From Paenibacillus protaetiae (GTDB lineage: Bacteria; Bacillota; Bacilli; Paenibacillales; Paenibacillaceae): 64,000 bases of DNA. The stretch's first letter is position 1. Each line of letters opens with the position of its first letter. Of this stretch, positions 37,516 to 44,502 are shown piece after piece. The DNA lies in assembly GCF_004135365.1 (NCBI RefSeq), contig NZ_CP035492.1:1054001-1118000 (forward strand), read 5' to 3'. The notes beneath the pieces are model-generated. The model did not search any database. It was given only the letters and a program-made list of their open reading frames with translations, and was not told the origin of the DNA. The position numbers and the translations under genes were made by a program.

Positions 37516-38562
37516 TCAAGAGGTATAGTTCCGGCCCAAACCAAGATCGGTCAACAATTGCCGGTAAGCGATGGAGGTGCGGTCCGCGGGAATATGTGCT
37601 TCGGCCATCAGATCAAGCGGCAAATCTTCAGGCGTCTGAGCTTCAACCATCTCCCTGTCCTCTTGGAAAACTTGAAGATTAAATTTTATCGTTTCTTCCA
37701 CAGGGACGCTTTTATCGAAATTACGGGATATCGGACAAAATAGCCTGGTGTATCTTGCCGATACCGGCGAGGCGCAATTCAGGATCATTAGTTTGCCATC
37801 GTCTGGAAAATGTACCGTAAGCGATGCTGCAAACGGGGCGAAAACCCGGAAAGCACGCAGCCACATAAACCCTTCAGGGGCCGGATTTTCCTGGCCCTTG
37901 CCATAATTGCTGACCGTGCTCCAGTAATCAGCAAGCAGCACATTCCCGGCTCTGGCAACCTTGTATTGCGGAACTTCCGTATTGCTGCGGTCACCGAATG
38001 TTTCCGTATGCACAAAGGCAAAATGGGATACATCCAGAAAACCTTCCATTTGGCGGCCGGCTGACCCTGCAATATCAAAGCTGGGCGGTAAAATGTTCAT
38101 ATAATCGGGATCATCCCAGCCGGGAAATTCCGGCAGCTCCGCTTCGCTTCCCGCAAGCGAGGTCCAAATGAGCCCATAACGTTCCACCGAAGGATAGGTT
38201 ATTAATTTTAGCTTTGGAGAAATTTTGTTCCCCGGATGAGCAGGCACAGCTGTACAAACACCTTCGCAGTTATAACGGAACCCGTGATAAGGACAAACAA
38301 TTTCATCATTTTCAATCCAGCCTTTACTTAGTGGAGCCCCGCGATGAAAGCAAAGATCACGGGCGATTACAACATGGCCGCCGCTTCGGTAACAAACCAG
38401 TTTAACATCGAGCAGTTTAACCGCAACCGGTTTATCTTTAATTTCGTCGGCAATGGCTACCGGGTACCAAAATTTAGACAGCACCTTCCAGTCGCTTGGT
38501 GAGAACGTACAGTCGCGGGGCAGATGGTCTTGTGCATCCATAACGCCATAATTTTTCGCCAT
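37516..38562 (-). CDS. Rieske non-heme iron oxygenase
   Basis: An oxygenase subunit of about 348 residues. The Rieske [2Fe-2S] motif is CFHRGAPLSKGW (Cys71, His73) with CPYHGF (Cys90, His93). The catalytic iron site is DVSHFAFVH (His180, His185) with a C-terminal acidic residue in QEDREMVEAQ. Length and layout match the group that includes vanillate O-demethylase oxygenase and the methylxanthine N-demethylases NdmA/NdmB. AAGGAG lies 8 nt before the ATG at 38562; an upstream GTG at 38571 is less well placed. No ferredoxin reductase gene is adjacent. Expression is probably controlled by the purine-riboswitch-like RNA in its 5' leader, pointing to a purine-related substrate. Confidence 0.9.
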   Translation of the reverse strand: MAKNYGVMDAQDHLPRDCTFSPSDWKVLSKFWYPVAIADEIKDKPVAVKLLDVKLVCYRSGGHVVIARDLCFHRGAPLSKGWIENDEIVCPYHGFRYNCEGVCTAVPAHPGNKISPKLKLITYPSVERYGLIWTSLAGSEAELPEFPGWDDPDYMNILPPSFDIAGSAGRQMEGFLDVSHFAFVHTETFGDRSNTEVPQYKVARAGNVLLADYWSTVSNYGKGQENPAPEGFMWLRAFRVFAPFAASLTVHFPDDGKLMILNCASPVSARYTRLFCPISRNFDKSVPVEETIKFNLQVFQEDREMVEAQTPEDLPLDLMAEAHIPADRTSIAYRQLLTDLGLGRNYTS

Positions 38563-38604
38563 CCTAAACACTCCTTTTTACGGATTACCTGCAAACGTAA
38601 AGAA

Positions 38605-38661
38605 GCCCCGGGCCGCAGAGGCCCAACATAAAGGAACCTAATGGAATACACTAGGAGCTTT
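38605..38661 (-). promoter_or_regulatory. Putative expression platform of the riboswitch
   Basis: After the aptamer the minus-strand RNA can form one hairpin from CCUAGUG/CAUUAGG (with AAAG/CUUU at the base). A second GC-rich hairpin GGGCC-UCUGC-GGCCC follows, leading into CUUCUUU. GGGGC after the second hairpin is complementary to GCCCC at the 3' side of aptamer helix P3, so ligand binding could decide which structure forms. The U-tract is imperfect, so transcriptional or translational control are both possible. Confidence 0.45.
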
Positions 38662-38672
38662 ATTTGGCACCT

Positions 38673-38739
38673 CTTGTAGCCTGGGGCAATTACGGTTGCC
38701 TGGTCGAGACGCTCGTTCCAATTAACGAGCTTATACAAG
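38673..38739 (-). ncRNA. Purine-riboswitch-like aptamer, variant
   Basis: The 67-nt RNA forms a three-way junction of the purine class. P1 is CUUGUA/UACAAG, P2 is GCUCGUU/AACGAGC with loop AAUUGG, and P3 is GGCAA/UUGCC with loop CCGUAA. The GG in loop 2 and CC in loop 3 are the pair that makes the kissing contact in the guanine riboswitch. Junction J2/3 reads GUCUCGACC where the xpt riboswitch has GUUUCUACC, so the nucleotide equivalent to U51, a ligand contact, is G. The C equivalent to C74 appears kept, but J3/1 (CCAGGC) is longer by about 3 nt. It lies in the leader of the Rieske oxygenase gene behind a strong promoter. Confidence 0.8.
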
Positions 38740-38780
38740 GGATGTGTATGTCATGTAATATGACATAGATTATAAGGATA

Positions 38781-38809
38781 ATAATAACAACTCGCCATAT
38801 GAATGTCAA
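38781..38809 (-). promoter_or_regulatory. Sigma-A promoter of the riboswitch-Rieske transcript
   Basis: On the minus strand a perfect TTGACA is followed after 17 bp by TATTAT. Transcription would start near 38774, about 35 nt before the aptamer, giving a leader of about 210 nt. Confidence 0.85.
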
Positions 38810-39050
38810 TCCGCCATTTTCATAACCAAATCTGCGGCATAATCTACATCATTTTAATAATTGCGTCATTATATGTTTCACATATCTAACATACCATTCC
38901 CTTTAGAAGCCGAGTCGGGGCATTATTGAAGTTTTAAAGCAAATCTCAGAAAATATTAAGGAGTTCTTCATAATTTTAGCAGCATCATATAAAGATTTTT
39001 GATTTACGATTATGATGGTAAACAGGAGACTTTCAGAAAGTTGGGGTATA

Positions 39051-39740
39051 ATGGACAGCTTTAATGTGCTCGTCGTTGATGATGAAAAAGAAATAAGGGA
39101 TGTCATTGAAATTTACTTGAAAAATGAAGGGGTAACCGTATTAAAAGCAAAAGACGGAATGGAAGCGCTCGATCTCATTCATGAACATCCCATCCACCTT
39201 ATTATTATGGATGTTATGATGCCAAGGCTGGACGGCATTGCCGCCACATTCAAAATCCGCGAGAAGAAAAACATTCCGATCCTCATGTTAAGCGCCAAAA
39301 GCGAAGACAGCGATAAAATATTAGGCCTTCATATCGGAGCAGATGATTACGTAACCAAACCGTTTAATCCAATGGAACTTGTTGCCCGTGTCAAATCGCA
39401 GTTGAGAAGATACCTTACTTTAGGCACTTATGATGGAATCCGAAAGGTCATTAATATCAAGGGGCTTATACTGGATCCTGCGTCCAAGGAAGTACAAGCC
39501 CATGGTGAACCGGTCAAGCTTACGCCAATTGAATATAAAATTGTCGAGTTGTTAATGACCAATGCCGGGCGGGTGTTCTCCATCCACGAAATCTATGAGC
39601 GGGTATGGAAGGAACCTTGTTATGCCGAGAACACAGTCGCTGTACATATTCGAAAAATTCGTGAAAAAATCGAAATTGATCCAAAAAATCCAACTTATTT
39701 GAAGGTGGTGTGGGGAATTGGCTACAAAATTGAAAAATAA
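39051..39740 (+). CDS. OmpR-family response regulator
   Basis: A regulator of about 229 residues: receiver domain with NVLVVDDEKEIRD, phosphorylation Asp in LIIMDVMMPRLDG and Lys in YVTKPFNP, followed by a winged-helix output domain (LTPIEYKIVELLMTNAG, AVHIRKIREKIE). It resembles VanR-like regulators. The start is uncertain: ATG codons at 39012 and 39015 are in frame, but the family N-terminus begins at 39051; none has a strong ribosome site. The 3' end overlaps the kinase gene by 23 nt. It is divergent from the Rieske gene. Confidence 0.9.
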   Translation: MDSFNVLVVDDEKEIRDVIEIYLKNEGVTVLKAKDGMEALDLIHEHPIHLIIMDVMMPRLDGIAATFKIREKKNIPILMLSAKSEDSDKILGLHIGADDYVTKPFNPMELVARVKSQLRRYLTLGTYDGIRKVINIKGLILDPASKEVQAHGEPVKLTPIEYKIVELLMTNAGRVFSIHEIYERVWKEPCYAENTVAVHIRKIREKIEIDPKNPTYLKVVWGIGYKIEK

Positions 39741-41949
39741 ATTAGGCATTGGCCTTTGGGCTGCTTTGTTTTCCTTCGGTTTAAGCGGGCTTCTGTCCCT
39801 ATTCAGTTTGGGCAGCCACTACGTCCACCGCGATTATTTTCATACACCTGAATTCCGAAGCGAGCTGGATCAGTTCGCTCAATATGTCAATCTATTCGAG
39901 TTAAACAACATCACGTTAGAAAAAGCAAAACAATCGATAACTGTATCCGATGATGAAATAGAGAATTACCGGGAGGAAATGGGGGATTTGACCATCCAAA
40001 TCAGCAGCTTGGATGAGCAGTATCAATCCCGAATTGAAGAAGCGCTTGCAGCCGGCAATCCGGGAGCAGCCGACATTTACAAAGCAGAGAGAGATAAAAA
40101 GATCGACGATGTTACGAAAGTGTATGGGAGCGATGACTATGCACGGGCTAAACTTACCGCCGAAAAAGAAAGGCAGTTGGAAGGCGTTTTCAAAGAAAGA
40201 GAACAGTATCGAACTGATTTTTTGAAATATAAAGACCAAATCCAATATTACTTTGAAAGCAGCCTTTCCGATAACGTTTATACGAATTTAAAGGCGTCCG
40301 GCGATACACCCGTCCAGGAGCAGATAAACTTCAGCAACATGCGGTATATAACCAACTATTCTATCTCAAATGAACCGCCCGGCTATAAAGGGCTGCTTGA
40401 CATGGAACTCTATGCCGATACGATGATTCCATACAAAGGGCAATTTGCAGTAGCGAGGAATTTATCCTCTGCAAGCCCCATTATGACCGAATACCATGCC
40501 TACAAACGCGAGCAAATGACGTTATGGACGTATGCTTTAGCCAGCATCGCCGCGCTTATTTTATGCGCCATTCGCGCAAAGCAAGCAATGGCAATTCCTT
40601 CATCAGCGAATAGATGGAGAGTGTATTACAATAAGCTGCCGATGGATGTGCGGGCATTATTGGCCGTCTCAACGAGCATTTGTGCGATAAGTTTAATTGC
40701 TTCCGCAAGCGACCAATTTCTTTATTTGTTTAGCAATCCGTTTGTATACGGCTGGAAGATGGTGATCCGGATTGCCGCGGCTTCGATCTGCCTGGCCGCC
40801 AGCCTGATTCAGGGCAGAATATGGGTTGCGCAATTCAAAGACGGGCCGGCTGCCAAAAAAGATTGGGCCAACGGGCTTCTGCCCAGAACCGGACGTCGTA
40901 TCCGCTTGCTTTGCGCGCTTGCCAAACAGCATGTGGCGGATGCTTTTTTACATAAAAGCATCGGCGTACAGTTATTGACGCTATTGGCCATTATATATGG
41001 ATTAGGCGCAGCGTCATGGATCATAAGCCTGCATCCCGCTCTGATGATCGCCTATGCCATTATGCTGGCCGGTGCAGGCATTCCGATCGTCATGCTGATC
41101 GTCAGAAAAGCCGGATATTTCAATCGGATTGTGCTGCAGGCGAATGAACTGGCGGCAGGAAAACCCGGCCAAGAGCTGCCTGTGTCAGGACAATCCGTAT
41201 TAGCCATGCTCGCCAGCCATATGAATGCCTTAACGAATGGAGTAAAGCTGCTGCAGAACGAACAAGCCAAAAGCGAGCGGCTTAAAACCGAATTAATTAC
41301 TAATGTTAGCCATGATCTTCGAACGCCGCTAACTTCCATCATTACTTATACGGAGTTATTAAAAAAAGAAGATGTATCCGCCGAAGACAAGCTTGCTTAT
41401 ATTGAGATTATCGACCGCAAATCGAAACGGCTTAAAGTGCTGATCGATGACTTATTTGAAGCTTCGAAGATGGCCAGCGGCAATGTTGAGCTCGCAAAGG
41501 ATAAAGTTGATCTCGTCCAGCTCTTGCAGCAAACGTTGGCCGAATATGACGATATGATCCGTGATTCCAGCCTTCAATTCCGGTTTTCGGCCGCTGAAGA
41601 GCAGGTGTACGCTTATGTGGACGGGCAGAAGCTGTGGCGCGTATTCGATAACTTAATCGGCAATATCCTGAAATACGCTCTCGACCGCACACGCGTCTAT
41701 ATTTCCATACGAACTCTGGACAACCAAGCTGTTATTTCGTTTAAAAATGTATCCCGGTATGAGATCGGCGACAATGCCGATGAGCTGTTCGAGCGATTTA
41801 CGAGGGGCGATTCTTCACGCCATACCGAAGGCTCCGGCCTTGGCCTGGCGATTTCAAAATCGATCGTGGACCTTCATGAAGGCAACCTTGAGATCAGTGT
41901 GGACGGGGATTTATTCAAAGCCAACATTTCGCTCCAACGGATGGAATAA
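39718..41949 (+). CDS. Large multi-span sensor histidine kinase
   Basis: A 743-residue kinase starting at TTG, with GGTGGTG before it. A membrane segment near residues 10-30 is followed by an extracytoplasmic region of about 230 residues rich in Glu, Lys and Gln with coiled-coil character. Four or five further membrane helices lie between about 265 and 465. The kinase core has the phospho-acceptor His in TNVSHDLRTPLTSI and the ATPase domain with DNLIGNILKYA and GSGLGLAISKSIVDLH. The usual DxGxG box is degenerate (SFKNVSRYEIGD). The ligand is unknown; the neighbouring MurA paralogue makes an envelope signal plausible. Confidence 0.88.
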   Translation: MATKLKNKLGIGLWAALFSFGLSGLLSLFSLGSHYVHRDYFHTPEFRSELDQFAQYVNLFELNNITLEKAKQSITVSDDEIENYREEMGDLTIQISSLDEQYQSRIEEALAAGNPGAADIYKAERDKKIDDVTKVYGSDDYARAKLTAEKERQLEGVFKEREQYRTDFLKYKDQIQYYFESSLSDNVYTNLKASGDTPVQEQINFSNMRYITNYSISNEPPGYKGLLDMELYADTMIPYKGQFAVARNLSSASPIMTEYHAYKREQMTLWTYALASIAALILCAIRAKQAMAIPSSANRWRVYYNKLPMDVRALLAVSTSICAISLIASASDQFLYLFSNPFVYGWKMVIRIAAASICLAASLIQGRIWVAQFKDGPAAKKDWANGLLPRTGRRIRLLCALAKQHVADAFLHKSIGVQLLTLLAIIYGLGAASWIISLHPALMIAYAIMLAGAGIPIVMLIVRKAGYFNRIVLQANELAAGKPGQELPVSGQSVLAMLASHMNALTNGVKLLQNEQAKSERLKTELITNVSHDLRTPLTSIITYTELLKKEDVSAEDKLAYIEIIDRKSKRLKVLIDDLFEASKMASGNVELAKDKVDLVQLLQQTLAEYDDMIRDSSLQFRFSAAEEQVYAYVDGQKLWRVFDNLIGNILKYALDRTRVYISIRTLDNQAVISFKNVSRYEIGDNADELFERFTRGDSSRHTEGSGLGLAISKSIVDLHEGNLEISVDGDLFKANISLQRME

Positions 41950-41974
41950 CATCTAATGGTAACTATAGCGCTTG

Positions 41975-42019
41975 CAGCAAGAGCAGTTTGCCCCGGGCAG
42001 CTGCTCTTGCTGTTTCTTT
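41975..42019 (+). terminator. Terminator after the sensor kinase
   Basis: CAGCAAGAGCAG and CTGCTCTTGCTG form a 12-bp stem followed by TTTCTTT. Confidence 0.8.
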
Positions 42020-42143
42020 AACCGGTATGGGTGTTACTGAGATGTGACTGAGCCGTCAGTGAAGAGGGCTTTTATTCCCTTTAGGTTTGAGATACGATAA
42101 CAAGGACAATCATTTCCCATAAGGGAGAAAAAAGGTCAAGGCA

Positions 42144-42845
42144 GTGGAGGGATTGACTTTGGATGATTTTGCCAGTTTATACATTATTCGCGGCGAGCCT
42201 TTCCAATCGGGCACGTGCGTGAACTTTAATAAAGACGAATTACTCGTAGGGCGGGTGTCCAATCAGTCTGCTCCGGATTTGGCGTTTACGAATGCCTTTA
42301 TTTCCCGGCAGCATTTCGTCATCCGCAAAGAACAGGATAAAGCCGTCCTGTACGATTTAGGCAGCCGCCACGGTACGGAAATTAATGGTGTCCGGCTTAT
42401 CCCGCATACCCCGTACCCGCTAAAAAATTTTGACATCATCAAGCTGTCCAAAGGGATGAGCGTTATCCATTTTTCGTACCGGTTCGCTGATGCGACGCTT
42501 GATTTAGAGCCATTAAGCATTACAAGCCGCCTCGATCTATCACAGATCAATTGGGAAAAAAGGGAATGTATCGTAGAAGGCAAGCGGATACCGATGTCCG
42601 AGAAGGAATATTTGCTGATTCGTGTCCTATACGAGAAAGCGAATCGGCTGGTATCCGTTGAAGAAATCAAATCGCAAGTATGGCCGGAGCGCTCCCTGGG
42701 AGCAAACGGTGTTCCGGACGTCACGCTCGACGAATTGAATTCGCTTATTTACCGCGTACGCAAAAAATTCGGCAAAGACGCTTTTCTAATCAATGCGGTG
42801 CGGGGCAGCGGGTATATGCTGGAATCCCGTTTAAAATCGTCCTAA
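42144..42845 (+). CDS. FHA-domain winged-helix transcription regulator
   Basis: A protein of about 230 residues. The N-terminal FHA domain shows the phosphothreonine-binding pattern LVGRVS, SRQHF and LGSRHGTEINGV. The C-terminal part is an OmpR-type winged helix (MSEKEYLLIRVLYEKANRLVS, LIYRVRKKFGKDAF, VRGSGYML). The combination suggests a regulator that docks on a Thr-phosphorylated partner. The start could be GTG at 42144 or, with GGAGGG 7 nt before it, TTG at 42159. The MurA paralogue follows 19 bp later, so the two are one operon. No Ser/Thr kinase gene is nearby. Confidence 0.87.
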   Translation: MEGLTLDDFASLYIIRGEPFQSGTCVNFNKDELLVGRVSNQSAPDLAFTNAFISRQHFVIRKEQDKAVLYDLGSRHGTEINGVRLIPHTPYPLKNFDIIKLSKGMSVIHFSYRFADATLDLEPLSITSRLDLSQINWEKRECIVEGKRIPMSEKEYLLIRVLYEKANRLVSVEEIKSQVWPERSLGANGVPDVTLDELNSLIYRVRKKFGKDAFLINAVRGSGYMLESRLKSS

Positions 42846-42864
42846 CGAAAGCAGGAATATCGCC

Positions 42865-44154
42865 ATGAAATATATTCAAACGGAGTACTCCGGACCGCTT
42901 AGCGGTACCGTCCATATTCCGGGAGCTAAGAACAGCTCCTTGGCTGTGCTGGCCGCAGCTTGCCTGGCGGACGATATCGTGACGCTGGAGGGCATCCCGC
43001 ATATAGACGATGTCAGGGTGATCAGCGACATAAGCCGGGACATCGGCATGGAGCTTAGGCGGGAAGGCGGCCGCATCATCATCGACCCGCGATGGATCGA
43101 TAACGCCGTCATTGACCCCGGCAAAGCGTCAAGCTACAGAGCTTCCTATTATTTTGCAGGCGCGCTGCTCGCCAAGTTCGGCAAAGTAACGATCGGTTTT
43201 CCAGGCGGCGACAACTTTGTGTCCAGGCCGTTCGATCAGCACATTAAAGTTTTTGAAGCACTGGGTGCCAAAGTTACTTTTTTGAACGATTGTTTCATTG
43301 TAGAAGCGGCTGAACTGAAAGGAGCCGACATCTATTTCGATACGCTGACCAGCGGCGCAACCATTAATGCCATGCTGGCGGCTGCCCGCGCTTCCGGAAG
43401 GACGCAGCTGCACAACGCCGCCCTCGACCCGGAAGTGGTCGATACGGCAGCTTTTCTGAATCGGCTGGGCGCCCGGATTTATGGTGCAGGAACGGAAACG
43501 ATCCGCATCGAGGGCGTGCCTTATTTAACCGGCGGAACGCACACGATTATTCCGGACCGGCTTATTGCAGGAGCTTTTCTGATGGCTGCCGGCTTGAACG
43601 GCGGACAGGTGACGGTTACGGATGTTATTCCGGAGCATCTTGGCGCTTGCCTTGCAAAGCTGGAAGAAGTCGGGGTACACGTGGAATGCGGCGATCAGCA
43701 TATTACTGCTTTTGGCAGCGGTTCGTTAAAAGCGACACGGATCCGCGCCGGTATGTACCCGGGCTTTGCAACCGATTTGCAGCAGCCAATGACGGCTTTG
43801 CTGCTCCAAGCCAAAGGCAAAAGCATCGTAACCGACCGCGTATTTCCAAAGCGGTTCGCTCATGTGGCGCAATTAAGGCGGCTTGGCGCAGAAATTGAAC
43901 TGAAGCGCGAAAGTGCTTTTATCCGCGGCGGACTGGCGCTCTATGGCGGGTGGGTTCATGCAACCGATGTGCGCGCAGGGATTTGCCTGCTGATGGCCGG
44001 CTTAACGGCAGAGGGGTATACGCGAATCACCGGCGTTGAGCACATTGAACGCGGGTATGAAGATGTGATCGGAAGCTTCCGTTCCATCGGCGCCAAAGTG
44101 TCGATGCATGAATGGGACACGCGGGAGCAGCCGCCGCAGTCGATGCCGCGGTAA
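42865..44154 (+). CDS. murA: MurA paralogue (UDP-GlcNAc enolpyruvyl transferase) with Asp in place of the fosfomycin-target Cys
   Basis: A 429-residue EPSP/MurA-family enzyme. Lys22 and Asn23 (GAKNSS) and the ATDLQQ segment with the catalytic Asp are kept. The active-site loop reads FPGGDNFVSRPFDQHI, where ordinary MurA has PGGC(A/T)IG(S/A)RPxDLHI, so the Cys115 equivalent is Asp116. Asp at this position is known in fosfomycin-insensitive MurA of mycobacteria and Chlamydia. The enzyme would perform the first committed step of peptidoglycan precursor synthesis in the cytoplasm. It is co-transcribed with the FHA regulator and is probably a second, regulated copy rather than the housekeeping one. 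Confidence 0.88.
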   Translation: MKYIQTEYSGPLSGTVHIPGAKNSSLAVLAAACLADDIVTLEGIPHIDDVRVISDISRDIGMELRREGGRIIIDPRWIDNAVIDPGKASSYRASYYFAGALLAKFGKVTIGFPGGDNFVSRPFDQHIKVFEALGAKVTFLNDCFIVEAAELKGADIYFDTLTSGATINAMLAAARASGRTQLHNAALDPEVVDTAAFLNRLGARIYGAGTETIRIEGVPYLTGGTHTIIPDRLIAGAFLMAAGLNGGQVTVTDVIPEHLGACLAKLEEVGVHVECGDQHITAFGSGSLKATRIRAGMYPGFATDLQQPMTALLLQAKGKSIVTDRVFPKRFAHVAQLRRLGAEIELKRESAFIRGGLALYGGWVHATDVRAGICLLMAGLTAEGYTRITGVEHIERGYEDVIGSFRSIGAKVSMHEWDTREQPPQSMPR

Positions 44155-44283
44155 GCGGACTTCCGGATCAGGCACAACGCATGGCATTAGGGAAAAGGAA
44201 TAGCATCGCATTCCGATATAGGGTCAACATAGCCTGTATGGAGCAGGAGCCGCTTCGGCATACTGCTTCACCAGCGTTTTAAA

Positions 44284-44312
44284 AAAAAAGCCGCATAACA
44301 GCGGCTTTTTTC
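44284..44312 (+). terminator. Terminator of the FHA-murA operon
   Basis: AAAAAAGCCGC and GCGGCTTTTTT with a 6-nt loop form a classic terminator about 130 bp after murA. Confidence 0.88.
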
Positions 44313-44379
44313 TATTGCTGCAGGCCTCGCTGCCTCCAAACATGCGGTAACCGGACTCATCCGTTTATACCGGCACAGC

Positions 44380-44396
44380 TATAGCCTGAACCTATA
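44380..44396. promoter_or_regulatory. MET-box-like operator before metE
   Basis: TATAG-CCTGAAC-CTATA shares the TATAG-N7-CTATA frame with the site before the short MetE-like gene and matches the MtaR/MetR MET-box at 12 of 15 specified positions. Confidence 0.5.
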
Positions 44397-44424
44397 TCAA
44401 AGTATAAGTTATTGGTATAACCTT

Positions 44425-44445
44425 ATAACATTTCATCTATGTTAT
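44425..44445. promoter_or_regulatory. 21-bp palindrome before metE
   Basis: ATAACAT-TTCATCT-ATGTTAT is a perfect 7-7-7 inverted repeat about 60 bp before the metE start. It may be a second operator near the promoter; the regulator is unknown. Confidence 0.45.
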
Positions 44446-44502
44446 TCTTTCTGTAACAAGGTTTGAGCTCATAACCCATTATTCATAGAGGAGATATTAG
44501 AT

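Noticed and set aside
44155-44502. SAM riboswitch or T-box leader expected before metE
   Set aside because: I looked for S-box core helices and for the T-box GGTGG motif; neither is present. Only a terminator of the previous operon, a MET-box-like site and palindromes are seen.
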